7,408 nucleotides of DNA from IMCC26207 sp037141255 (GCA_037141255.1 JBAXCX010000132.1:1-7408); one strand, 5' to 3'. Positions 1-5,714 are shown, counted from the stretch's first letter. Notes: a model not told the origin generated them from the letters alone. Numbers and translations are program-made.

Positions 1-153
1 AGTGGTGGTAGTCGTCGTGGTTGTCGGCGGCACCGTAGTAGTCGTCGTCGTAGTCGGCGGGACAGTAGTAGTCGTCGTCGTAGTCGGCGGCACCGTAGTA
101 GTCGTCGTTGTTGTCGGCGGGACAGTGGTAGTCGTAGTCGTAGTCGGCGGCAC
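1..153 (-). repeat. 30-bp tandem repeats encoding Val-Pro-Pro-Thr7, within the surface protein
   Basis: The Val-Pro-Pro codons recur at exactly 30-bp steps (plus-strand positions 25-33, 55-63, 85-93, 115-123 and 145-153), each followed in the minus-strand reading frame by seven Thr codons. The Val codon alternates strictly GTG, GTC, GTG, GTC, GTG, and the Thr codon before it alternates ACG and ACT, so the underlying period is 60 bp. The array probably continues past the left edge. It is coding sequence, and its opposite strand gives only meaningless Val-rich open frames. Confidence 0.9.
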
Positions 154-1350
154 CGTGGTAGTCGTGGTCGATGTTGTGGTAGTAGTGGTAGTAGTAGTAG
201 TAGCTGGTGATACGAACACCGTTGTCTCGGCGGTGGATACATCCCCGTCACCGTCGGTAACGATCAGCGAGACCGGGTATGAACCCACAGTTGTATACAG
301 AGCGCTCGCATCTGCCGTTGTTGCAGTTTGCCCATTACCAAAGTTCCATGCATAGGTTGCTGGCCCCTTGGCAATCACGGAGGTACTGGCCGAGAAGTTG
401 ACGGTGAATGGCAAGCGGCCACCGGTCGCACTCGAGGTGATCTTGGCTTCGACTCCCTTGGCAAGAACCGGCGTGGTCTTGCCGGCAAGCACTGCAGCGT
501 TTGAACCTGCAGGTGATGGCAGCACCAACGTCTGATTGAGCAGCCCACTCACATCGGTATAGGGGAAGGCCTGCACCAAGCAACCGCTTGCCCCCGGCAC
601 TGCAAAGCTGTTGTTAATCACAATTGCGTTGCCCGTGATCGGGTTGTACTTCGAGCCGGTGAGCGCAGCGTTGACTCCAATAGCCGGCATGAACTCTGAG
701 GTGAAGGCCACAGAGATGGGCGTGGCAGTAGTTCCAATTGTACAAGTGGACTGCAAGATGTTGCCCCACAAGTTTCCGCTGACCTTTGCCCGCAACTTGA
801 CGTTGAGGGTCATCACGCCGGTGAGAGGGTCGATACTTCCTGTTGCTGCAGCAGTGGGAACAATCTCGACCTTTACCAAAGCCCGGGTCTGGCTCGTTGG
901 GTTCTCCGGGGTGATCCACGAGGGTGGAAAAATCACACCAGAAATTGGCACGGAGACCGTACCATTTGAGGTTATCGACCCCGTGATCGAGACGTTGATC
1001 TTTGGCTGGAAGCCAGGAGCGGCTTCACTGTCATCTAGGTCTTTTGTTTGTCCGGCAAGAGTTCCTGCAGCACATTGCGGGTCGAGGGCATCAATGCCGT
1101 CGGAGGGGTAAGCAACTCCCGTGTTCACCTCAATTTGGAAGTCGTTATCAATACCATCTGAGCACTGCGGCAAGGGCTGCGGGGTCAGGTCGAGATTGTA
1201 TGCCCCGATCAAAACGTTGCCACCAGTAGAAGCCAAACTAAACGCCCCAGGGTTAAAAACCTTCTGCGCACCCACGGTCGATGGAAGCAGCACAGCGGCC
1301 AATCCAAGTGCTCCAACTACTGCTACCGCAACACGCCAATTTCGCCCCAT
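1..1350 (-). CDS. Secreted PKD-domain surface protein with Thr/Pro-rich repeats, partial (C-terminus beyond left edge)
   Basis: The frame is open from an ATG at 1350 to position 1, giving 450 residues without a stop. Residues 1-28 form a signal peptide (MGRNWR, then a hydrophobic run, likely cut after VGA), so the protein is exported. C63-SDGIDND, DPQC93 and DDSE106-109 match a Cys-bounded Asp-rich motif seen in actinobacterial surface proteins. Residues ~115-300 look like beta-rich sequence of unknown function with a second Cys pair (C203, C257). A PKD domain spans ~303-381, with YAWNFGNG around W335 and a closing SYPVSLIVTDGDGD segment. From 384 on the chain is Thr-rich with Val-Pro-Pro every ten residues, probably a wall-spanning or glycosylated stalk. 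A G-rich stretch (GGGGGGA) lies 8 bases before the ATG. The anchor, if any, is outside the window. Exact function is unknown; adhesion or envelope structure is an inference. Confidence 0.85.
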   Translation of the reverse strand, partial: MGRNWRVAVAVVGALGLAAVLLPSTVGAQKVFNPGAFSLASTGGNVLIGAYNLDLTPQPLPQCSDGIDNDFQIEVNTGVAYPSDGIDALDPQCAAGTLAGQTKDLDDSEAAPGFQPKINVSITGSITSNGTVSVPISGVIFPPSWITPENPTSQTRALVKVEIVPTAAATGSIDPLTGVMTLNVKLRAKVSGNLWGNILQSTCTIGTTATPISVAFTSEFMPAIGVNAALTGSKYNPITGNAIVINNSFAVPGASGCLVQAFPYTDVSGLLNQTLVLPSPAGSNAAVLAGKTTPVLAKGVEAKITSSATGGRLPFTVNFSASTSVIAKGPATYAWNFGNGQTATTADASALYTTVGSYPVSLIVTDGDGDVSTAETTVFVSPATTTTTTTTTTSTTTTTVPPTTTTTTTVPPTTTTTTTVPPTTTTTTTVPPTTTTTTTVPPTTTTTTTT

Positions 1351-1405
1351 AGGTGGTTCCCCCCAAGTACATCTGAATGCTGCAGCAAACAGATTGCGTG
1401 GTGAC

Positions 1406-1434
1406 ATCCTTTGTCATTCTTGAGGCATCGTCAA
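1406..1434 (-). promoter_or_regulatory. Candidate promoter of the PKD surface protein
   Basis: On the minus strand TTGACG (1429-1434) is followed after 17 bases by AAGGAT (1406-1411). The -35 box matches the consensus at 5 of 6 positions; the -10 box is poor. The predicted start would leave an untranslated leader of about 50 bases before the ATG at 1350. The rest of the 1351-1534 gap holds the candidate terminator described separately and nothing else I can identify. Confidence 0.35.
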
Positions 1435-1456
1435 GTAGTGAATTTTACCCAGCAAG

Positions 1457-1489
1457 AAAAATCCGTGGTATCTCACTTTCAGTGAAACC
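1457..1489 (-). terminator. Candidate terminator of the aldo/keto reductase gene
   Basis: Read on the minus strand, about 45 bases after the reductase stop codon, GGT-T-TCACT-GAA-AGTGA-GAT-ACC can fold into a 5-bp inner stem with a 3-base loop. Three outer pairs lie across an asymmetric internal loop. It is followed shortly by ATTTTT. The stem is short and AT-containing, so termination is plausible but not certain. Confidence 0.35.
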
Positions 1490-1534
1490 AACAGCACCTA
1501 GAGCGGTGTACGTTGTGGATGCCGTGCAAGTTGA

Positions 1535-2539
1535 TTAGACCCGTGTGCGCGGTGTCATCTTCTCGGTTAACTCAGGATCATCGATCATCACTGGCTTCAA
1601 GATGGCATCCACCTGAGCAATCAGATCCTCTTCGAGCGTCACCTCGACTGCACCCACGCTGTCTTCAAGTTGCTCCGGCCGCGTTGCACCCACAATTGCA
1701 GAAGCCACATTCTGGTTCCGCAGAATCCAGGCTAAGGCGAGTTGCGCCATCGAGATGCCAGCCTCGTTTGCGAGCGGTATCAGAAGCTGGACCTGGGTCA
1801 ACACATCGTCTCCCAAGAAACTCTTCACAAAGTTTGCCCCGCCCTTTTCGTCAGTGGCCCGCGAGCCCTGCGGCACGGGAGCTCCCGGCAGGTACTTGCC
1901 CGTGAGCACGCCCTGAGCGAGTGGCGACCAGACAATTTGTGATACGCCGAGTTCCTCACAAGTGGGCACAACGAGGCCCTCAATCACGCGCCACAACATT
2001 GAGTACTGCGGCTGATTCGACACGAGCTGAATACGCAACTCGCGCGCCAACTCAACCCCCTTGCGAATCTGATCGGCACTCCATTCAGAGACCCCGACGT
2101 ACAACACCTTCCCGGCGTGAACGAGGTCTGCAAAGGTCTCCATCGTTTCTTCAAGCGGAGTCTCATGATCGAATCGATGCGCCTGATAGAGATCTACATA
2201 ATCAGTATCGAGTCGACGCAACGAGGCGTGCAAGGACTCGCTGATGTGCTTGCGCGACAGGCCGCGATCATTTGGACCCGCCCCAGTTGGGAAATACACC
2301 TTGGTGAAGATCTCGAGCGACTCACGACGAGAGCCAGCCAAGGCCTCACCAAGGACCACCTCTGCTCGAGTACCTGCATAAACATCCGCTGTGTCAAAGG
2401 TCGTGATCCCAAGATCGAGCGCGGCGTGCACGCAGGTGGTAGCAGCGTGATCCTCGACTTGAGAGCCATGCGTCACCCAGTTGCCATACGAGATTGCGCT
2501 GACCTTGAGACCTGAGTTGCCGAGAAATCTAAATTCCAT
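1535..2539 (-). CDS. Aldo/keto reductase, Kv-beta-like (AKR6-type) family
   Basis: This is a predicted cytosolic NADPH-dependent oxidoreductase acting on carbonyl compounds, with a TIM-barrel fold; the substrate is unknown. Numbering from the ATG at 2539 (334 residues), it opens with MEFRFLGNSGLKVS, the usual first strand of the family. The catalytic tetrad is D49 (FDTADVY), Y54, K80 (FTKVY) and H121 (YQAHRF). SRKHI near 95-99, NQPQY at 175-179, WSPLAQGVLTGKY at 204-216 and the cofactor-binding GATRPEQLED at 284-293 are arranged as in the voltage-gated potassium channel beta-subunit subgroup. H121 keeps the enzyme-type His, whereas animal Kv-beta subunits have Asn there. An in-frame TTG at 2560 would add seven residues, but the ATG fits family length and a leaderless promoter. 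No channel gene is nearby, so I read it as a stand-alone enzyme. Confidence 0.93.
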   Translation of the reverse strand: MEFRFLGNSGLKVSAISYGNWVTHGSQVEDHAATTCVHAALDLGITTFDTADVYAGTRAEVVLGEALAGSRRESLEIFTKVYFPTGAGPNDRGLSRKHISESLHASLRRLDTDYVDLYQAHRFDHETPLEETMETFADLVHAGKVLYVGVSEWSADQIRKGVELARELRIQLVSNQPQYSMLWRVIEGLVVPTCEELGVSQIVWSPLAQGVLTGKYLPGAPVPQGSRATDEKGGANFVKSFLGDDVLTQVQLLIPLANEAGISMAQLALAWILRNQNVASAIVGATRPEQLEDSVGAVEVTLEEDLIAQVDAILKPVMIDDPELTEKMTPRTRV

Positions 2540-2545
2540 GCGTTC

Positions 2546-2551
2546 AACATA
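2546..2551 (-). promoter_or_regulatory. Candidate leaderless -10 element of the aldo/keto reductase gene
   Basis: TATGTT on the minus strand ends exactly six bases before the ATG at 2539, so transcription would begin at or next to the start codon. No Shine-Dalgarno sequence precedes this ATG, which agrees with leaderless translation, common in actinobacteria. No recognisable -35 box is present at the normal distance. The 14-bp repeat array begins 26 bases upstream. Confidence 0.45.
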
Positions 2552-2577
2552 GTGGGCCAACCCACCACCCCAGACGC

Positions 2578-2684
2578 GCTCAGGCTGGCGCGCTCAGGCC
2601 GGCCCGCTCAGGCCGGCCCGCTCAGGCCGGCGCGCTCAGGCCGGCGCGCTCAGGCCGGCGCGCTCAGGCCGGCGCGCTCAGGCC
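2578..2684. repeat. 14-bp GC-rich tandem repeat array, about 7.6 copies
   Basis: The unit on the plus strand is GCTCAGGCCGGCGC. Seven full copies start at 2578, 2592, 2606, 2620, 2634, 2648 and 2662, and a 9-base partial copy ends at 2684. Copy 1 has GGCTGG in place of GGCCGG. Copies 2 and 3 end in GGCCC instead of GGCGC. Copies 4-7 are identical, which suggests recent expansion. Each unit contains the self-complementary core GCCGGC, and junctions create GCGCGC, so neighbouring units can form hairpins. The array lies between the amidohydrolase stop (2720) and the aldo/keto reductase promoter. There are no unique spacers. The remaining intergenic bases, 2685-2719, show nothing recognisable. 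Confidence 0.95.
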
Positions 2685-2719
2685 TCGGCAGGCAGTCATG
2701 GTCAGTCCGCTCGGGCTTG

Positions 2720-4090
2720 TCAGGTACTGGCAACCGCGGTGAGCACCTCAACTCGCAGCTGATTGAGCCCGGCGGTCACCTCGGCCTCATCGACTCGAGT
2801 TGCAATGCCATCGCGCAGGACTTCTTGGCCGGCAACCCACACCTGGCGCACCTCATCTCTACCAGCGGCGTACACCAGCGCGGAGTTTGGGTCATAGACA
2901 GGTTGGGTGTGCACCCGGCTCAGGTCAACGCAGATGAAGTCAGCCTGCTTGCCGACCTCGAGAGATCCGATTGAATCGCTCAGCCCCAGCGCTGTCGCGC
3001 CTCCGAGGGTGGCGGCCCGCACTACCTGTGCCGCGGGCATCACCGTTGCATCACCGCTCACACCTTTGTGGATCAGTGCAGCCAAGCGCATCGCTCCAAA
3101 CAAGTCCAGGTCGTTCGAGCTAGCGGGCCCATCGGTTCCCAAACCAACTGCCACTCCGGCCGCAAGCATTTCTGGCACGCGTGCGAATCCAGATGCCAAT
3201 TTTAGATTTGAGCCTGGGCAATGAGCGACTGATGTTTGCGTTGCAGCAACACGTGCGAGTTCATCATCGCTCAGATGCACTGCATGAGCCAGCACCGTTC
3301 GAGGACCGAGCAGACCTAGGTGATCAAGCAGCTCGACTGGACGCCGGCCATGCTGGGCCAGAACGGAGTCCAGTTCACCTTGGCTCTCGGCTGCATGAAT
3401 GTGAATGGTTGCGTCATAGCGGTGAGCAATCTCTGCAATCAGTTGCAGGTCTTCGGGGCTGACCAGATAGGTGGAGTGAGGAGCCACCACTGGCCGCCAT
3501 CCGGGTCGTGCAGGGTGAGAAGCCAACCATTCCTCGGTCCACTTCATCTGACTCGCACCACCCCTTCCCTCAGGTCCGACAGAACCCAAAAAGGTGGGTC
3601 CCGTCATGACTCGCATGCCGACACGGTCGCAAGCAGCAACTACAACATCAGGGAAGTAGTACATGTCTAAGGCCGTTGTGACCCCTGCGTGCACGCTCTC
3701 TAACGCCGCAGCCGTAGTTGCTACCGAAACGGATTGCTCACGCAGAACCGCTGCCTCTGCAGGCATGACTAGGTCCAAGAACTGCTGCAAGTTGCGGTCA
3801 TCCGCAAGTCCTCGAAACATGGTCATGCCAAGGTGCGTGTGAGCATTCACCATCCCCGGCATGAGCACGGACTGAGCAAAGTGTTGATGCGTGGCCTCAG
3901 GAGCGGCCGCCAACAATTCCGCCAAGGGACCAACAGCGGTTATGACTCCTGCTTGAACGGCAAGTGCTGAGTCGGTCAACACGGCGTCGTTTCGATCCAC
4001 GCTCAAAATCCAATCGGCGCTGTAAATCTTGACCGCTAGGTCTGAACCTGTGGCCCGATCCTGACCTGCAGAGTTACTCGATGAGTCCAT
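2720..4090 (-). CDS. Amidohydrolase-family deaminase, MtaD/TrzA-like (probable S-adenosylhomocysteine/methylthioadenosine-type deaminase)
   Basis: This is a predicted cytosolic metal-dependent hydrolase that deaminates a purine or related heterocycle. Numbering from the ATG at 4090 (456 residues), metal ligands are H84 and H86 (NAHTHLGMT), H232 in HIHAAES and D320 in GTDGPASSND. E235 and H269 (LAHAVHL) are the expected catalytic and second-shell residues, and H205 (APHST) is also conserved. DLDLFGAMRLAALIHK after the Asp and a GKQADFICVDL segment near 380-390 are typical of the MtaD/TrzA group. By family, methylthioadenosine, S-adenosylhomocysteine, other adenosines, guanine or s-triazines are possible substrates; the sequence does not settle which. 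An ATG at 4162 would give 480 residues, but its extra 24 look unlike a family N-terminus and the 4090 start has a leaderless -10 box. It is divergent from the gene at 4265. Confidence 0.88.
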   Translation of the reverse strand: MDSSSNSAGQDRATGSDLAVKIYSADWILSVDRNDAVLTDSALAVQAGVITAVGPLAELLAAAPEATHQHFAQSVLMPGMVNAHTHLGMTMFRGLADDRNLQQFLDLVMPAEAAVLREQSVSVATTAAALESVHAGVTTALDMYYFPDVVVAACDRVGMRVMTGPTFLGSVGPEGRGGASQMKWTEEWLASHPARPGWRPVVAPHSTYLVSPEDLQLIAEIAHRYDATIHIHAAESQGELDSVLAQHGRRPVELLDHLGLLGPRTVLAHAVHLSDDELARVAATQTSVAHCPGSNLKLASGFARVPEMLAAGVAVGLGTDGPASSNDLDLFGAMRLAALIHKGVSGDATVMPAAQVVRAATLGGATALGLSDSIGSLEVGKQADFICVDLSRVHTQPVYDPNSALVYAAGRDEVRQVWVAGQEVLRDGIATRVDEAEVTAGLNQLRVEVLTAVAST

Positions 4091-4096
4091 AGGGCG

Positions 4097-4102
4097 AAGG
4101 TA
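4097..4102 (-). promoter_or_regulatory. Candidate leaderless -10 element of the amidohydrolase gene
   Basis: TACCTT on the minus strand ends six bases before the ATG at 4090, the same spacing as at the aldo/keto reductase gene. There is no Shine-Dalgarno sequence before this ATG. No -35 box is apparent. A short inverted repeat, CTCGC-GCC-GCGAG at 4114-4126, sits just upstream where a regulator could bind. If translation starts at 4162 instead, these bases are coding. Confidence 0.35.
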
Positions 4103-4254
4103 CAGGCAACAACCTCGCGCCGCGAGCCTTCTGTCTGAAGGATGGCTCCGCGTGGCATTCATTCAGCCCAGGCGCAACTGAAGCGGGCAGCGTTGCCGAT
4201 ACTGTCCCTCTCGCAGTTCACAGGCTGAGCGCGACGCGCTTGGAATGCAGACCC

Positions 4255-4260
4255 AAGGAG
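4255..4260 (+). promoter_or_regulatory. Ribosome binding site AAGGAG of the epoxide-hydrolase-like gene
   Basis: AAGGAG lies four bases before the ATG at 4265 and fixes that start over the out-of-frame ATG at 4245. I see no convincing promoter for this gene in the divergent gap 4091-4254. Confidence 0.75.
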
Positions 4261-4264
4261 AGCA

Positions 4265-4717
4265 ATGGCCACCGATAACCCAGCAACACCTGCCCGTCTT
4301 GAAGAACTTACGGCACTCACCGAAAAGTTCTGGACTGATCTGTTCCGGCGAGACTTTGAAGCCGTCGGCGCTTGGTTCACCCCGGAAGGCAACTACCGCG
4401 ACATTCCAGCACCAGAGGAGGGCGCATTCGGCGCAACCGAAGTAGCAGCCCGGCTTCGTTTGGGAATTGAACCCTTAGCTAAATACGAACACGTTCCCGG
4501 CTGGAACATCGTTGCCCAGCGAGACACCGCAATGACGGAGCACGTGGAGCGGTGGACCTGGTCAACGGGAGAGACGGTGGAGTTACCCTTTGTCTCTGTC
4601 ATTGTGTTCAACGACGAGAATCAGATCACCCGCTGGTGGGATTATTGGGACCTAGGAACCCTGATGAACGCAGCACCGGCAGCATGGGTAGAACACATCA
4701 TGGTGGGTTACAAGTAA
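4265..4717 (+). CDS. Limonene-1,2-epoxide hydrolase-like / SnoaL-like protein (NTF2-like fold)
   Basis: This is a small soluble 150-residue protein of the cone-shaped NTF2-like fold. The N-terminal helix (LEELTALTEKFWTDLFRRDFEAV), the GNYRDIP segment at 42-48, TEHVERW at 91-97 and ITRWWDYWDL at 121-130 follow the order of limonene-1,2-epoxide hydrolase. By analogy with that enzyme (Tyr-x-Asn, Arg-x-Asp, Asp), the matching positions here are Y44-R-D46, H93-V-E95 and D126. The Tyr and last Asp are kept, but Asn is replaced by Asp, Arg by His and the first Asp by Glu. It may therefore be an epoxide hydrolase with an altered centre, another lyase or isomerase, or a binding protein. The strong ribosome site and a seven-base gap to the convergent sigma gene support its reality. 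The substrate is unknown. Confidence 0.82.
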   Translation: MATDNPATPARLEELTALTEKFWTDLFRRDFEAVGAWFTPEGNYRDIPAPEEGAFGATEVAARLRLGIEPLAKYEHVPGWNIVAQRDTAMTEHVERWTWSTGETVELPFVSVIVFNDENQITRWWDYWDLGTLMNAAPAAWVEHIMVGYK

Positions 4718-4721
4718 CTCC

Positions 4722-4747
4722 TGCTCAACGAGCGCAAGCCGTGAGCA
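4722..4747. terminator. Candidate bidirectional stem-loop between convergent genes
   Basis: TGCTCA at 4722-4727 and TGAGCA at 4742-4747 form a perfect 6-bp inverted repeat with a 14-base loop. It begins five bases after the plus-strand stop and includes the minus-strand TGA. There is no T-run on either side, so it is at best a weak or Rho-dependent signal. Confidence 0.25.
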
Positions 4748-5588
4748 ACTCAGAACTGCGGTCGCTACCTTCAACGCAGGACTGCTCGGCCACCAAGCTG
4801 GAGAAGTCCATCAGGCATATCGACTCATCAAGCAGTGCCTGGTCAGGGGTGGGGGGTAGACCCAGCGCAGGCACTGCTCGAGATTCTGTGCTGACTCCCT
4901 CTGGGCCGAAGCCCTGAGGGAGTAGCAGTTCGCGTAACCGGCGACGGGCGCGATGAAGGCGACTCATGACCGTTCCGAGCGGAACTCGAATCAGTTCGGC
5001 GGCCTCTTGGTAGGTCAGACCATCGATGTCTACGAGTTGCACGACGCGCTGAAAGTTGGCGGGCAGCGTGCCGACTGCTTGAGCAATGGCTCCACCTAGC
5101 TCGCGCGACTCGGCACGCAATTCGACCTCGTCGACAGAAGTTTTCGGAACTTGATCTTCTGATAGCTCAGGGTCAGCCAGCAGTTCGGGTCGGCGACGAC
5201 GATGACGATTGCGCTCGGTATTTCGCACAATGGTCAGCACCCAAGCACGCGGATAGCGGCCATCAAAAGTGTGAATTGCCCGGTATGCCTTCAGAAGGCT
5301 CTCTTGCACTAGGTCCTCGGCATCGGCCCGGTTGCGGGTAAGCGACAACGCAACGCGGAACATAATCTCGGATTCGGGCAGGATCAACCGCTCAAAGAGG
5401 TCCTCGGCCGACTCGGTTGAGACACCCTGTGCAGAGATTCCCGATGCGACTCCACTCGTCATGAGTGCGGCGAGATCGGGATGGACGTTGTCTGCGGGTT
5501 CTGACCGCACCAAGGCAGGCGCCGCTCGATTCAGAATCGCAGCAGAACCTGCGAAGGAGGGTGAGGAAGGATCAGAAGGTGTGCTCAT
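4725..5588 (-). CDS. ECF-type RNA polymerase sigma factor with N-terminal and Cys-containing C-terminal extensions
   Basis: This is a group IV sigma-70 factor of 287 residues, longer than the usual ~170-210. Region 2 spans about 63-132, with the core-binding DAEDLVQESLLKAYRA (89-104) and the -10-recognising RAWVLTIVRNTERNRHRRRR. A linker runs from 133 to 165. Region 4 spans ~167-222, with the helix-turn-helix TYQEAAELIRVPLGTVMSRLHRARRRL. Residues 1-60 are Ala/Ser/Pro-rich and probably disordered. Residues ~228-287 form a tail containing all three cysteines of the protein (C258, C271, C285). No sigma region 3 or SnoaL-type ECF41 domain is present. No anti-sigma gene adjoins it, so control may lie in the tail, as in Cys-rich-domain factors such as CorE; that is inference. 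The ATG at 5588 has no clear ribosome site, and M43 is an alternative start. Confidence 0.92.
   Translation of the reverse strand: MSTPSDPSSPSFAGSAAILNRAAPALVRSEPADNVHPDLAALMTSGVASGISAQGVSTESAEDLFERLILPESEIMFRVALSLTRNRADAEDLVQESLLKAYRAIHTFDGRYPRAWVLTIVRNTERNRHRRRRPELLADPELSEDQVPKTSVDEVELRAESRELGGAIAQAVGTLPANFQRVVQLVDIDGLTYQEAAELIRVPLGTVMSRLHRARRRLRELLLPQGFGPEGVSTESRAVPALGLPPTPDQALLDESICLMDFSSLVAEQSCVEGSDRSSELLTACAR
4894..4923 (-). other. Intragenic stable hairpin with UUCG tetraloop in the sigma-factor mRNA
   Basis: On the minus strand ACTCCCTC, A, GGGC, TTCG, GCCC, A, GAGGGAGT folds into an 8-bp and a 4-bp stem separated by one A-A mismatch, closed by a C(UUCG)G tetraloop. It encodes residues 222-232, exactly where sigma region 4 ends and the C-terminal tail begins. 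No T-run follows, so it is not a standard intrinsic terminator. Confidence 0.85.
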
Positions 5589-5602
5589 GGCAATCCAATC
5601 TG

Positions 5603-5629
5603 TAGACCGCTTGCTGAGTGGGGTAGTCC
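5603..5629 (-). promoter_or_regulatory. Candidate ECF-type (autoregulatory) promoter of the sigma gene
   Basis: On the minus strand GGACT (5625-5629) and GTCTA (5603-5607) are separated by 17 bases, resembling the GGAAC/GTC class of ECF promoters. The implied start lies fewer than ten bases before the ATG at 5588, giving a very short leader. The -35 match is imperfect (GGACT against GGAAC). Confidence 0.3.
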
Positions 5630-5659
5630 AAAGGGGGTAGGACCCACCTGCAAGTCAGA

Positions 5660-5688
5660 AGTATATCGAATGCTGCAAGCTATTTCAG
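5660..5688 (-). promoter_or_regulatory. Candidate housekeeping promoter of the sigma gene
   Basis: On the minus strand CTGAAA (5683-5688, 4 of 6 consensus matches) and TATACT (5660-5665, 5 of 6) are separated by 17 bases. The leader to the ATG at 5588 would be about 65 bases. A 7-bp inverted repeat overlaps the -35 box and the spacer. Confidence 0.45.
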
Positions 5689-5692
5689 CATT
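5669..5692. promoter_or_regulatory. Inverted repeat, candidate operator overlapping the sigma-gene promoter
   Basis: AATGCTG (5669-5675) and CAGCATT (5686-5692) are perfect 7-bp inverted arms with a 10-base spacer. Arm size and spacing suit a dimeric regulator. The site covers the -35 box of the candidate sigma-gene promoter, so binding could repress it. Confidence 0.4.
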
Positions 5693-5699
5693 ATTTAGT

Positions 5700-5714
5700 G
5701 TGAATTGTTTTCAC
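5700..5714. promoter_or_regulatory. Second inverted repeat in the divergent region, candidate operator
   Basis: GTGAA (5700-5704) and TTCAC (5710-5714) are inverted arms around a 5-base centre, seven bases beyond the first inverted repeat. It may control either divergent gene. I could not assign a confident promoter to the plus-strand aldehyde dehydrogenase gene in this region. The rest of 5715-5832 shows only a CTAGTC hexamer repeated at 5804 and 5822. Confidence 0.3.

Noticed and set aside
2..355. Plus-strand Val-rich open frame
   Set aside because: It is the complement of the Thr/Pro repeat of the minus-strand surface protein, and its low-complexity translation has no start signal or domain.
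611..1111. Plus-strand 166-residue open frame
   Set aside because: It lies antisense to the beta-rich part of the surface protein, which has a signal peptide, PKD domain and continuous frame.
2578..2684. CRISPR array
   Set aside because: Copies are 14 bp and directly adjacent with no unique spacers, and no cas gene is present.
2552..2974. Plus-strand frame with a repetitive RSGRPAQAG-like translation
   Set aside because: It is generated by the 14-bp array and then runs antisense through the end of the amidohydrolase gene; there is no ribosome site.
4159..4392. Minus-strand 77-residue frame upstream of the amidohydrolase
   Set aside because: It overlaps antisense the well-supported epoxide-hydrolase-like gene and shows no domain.
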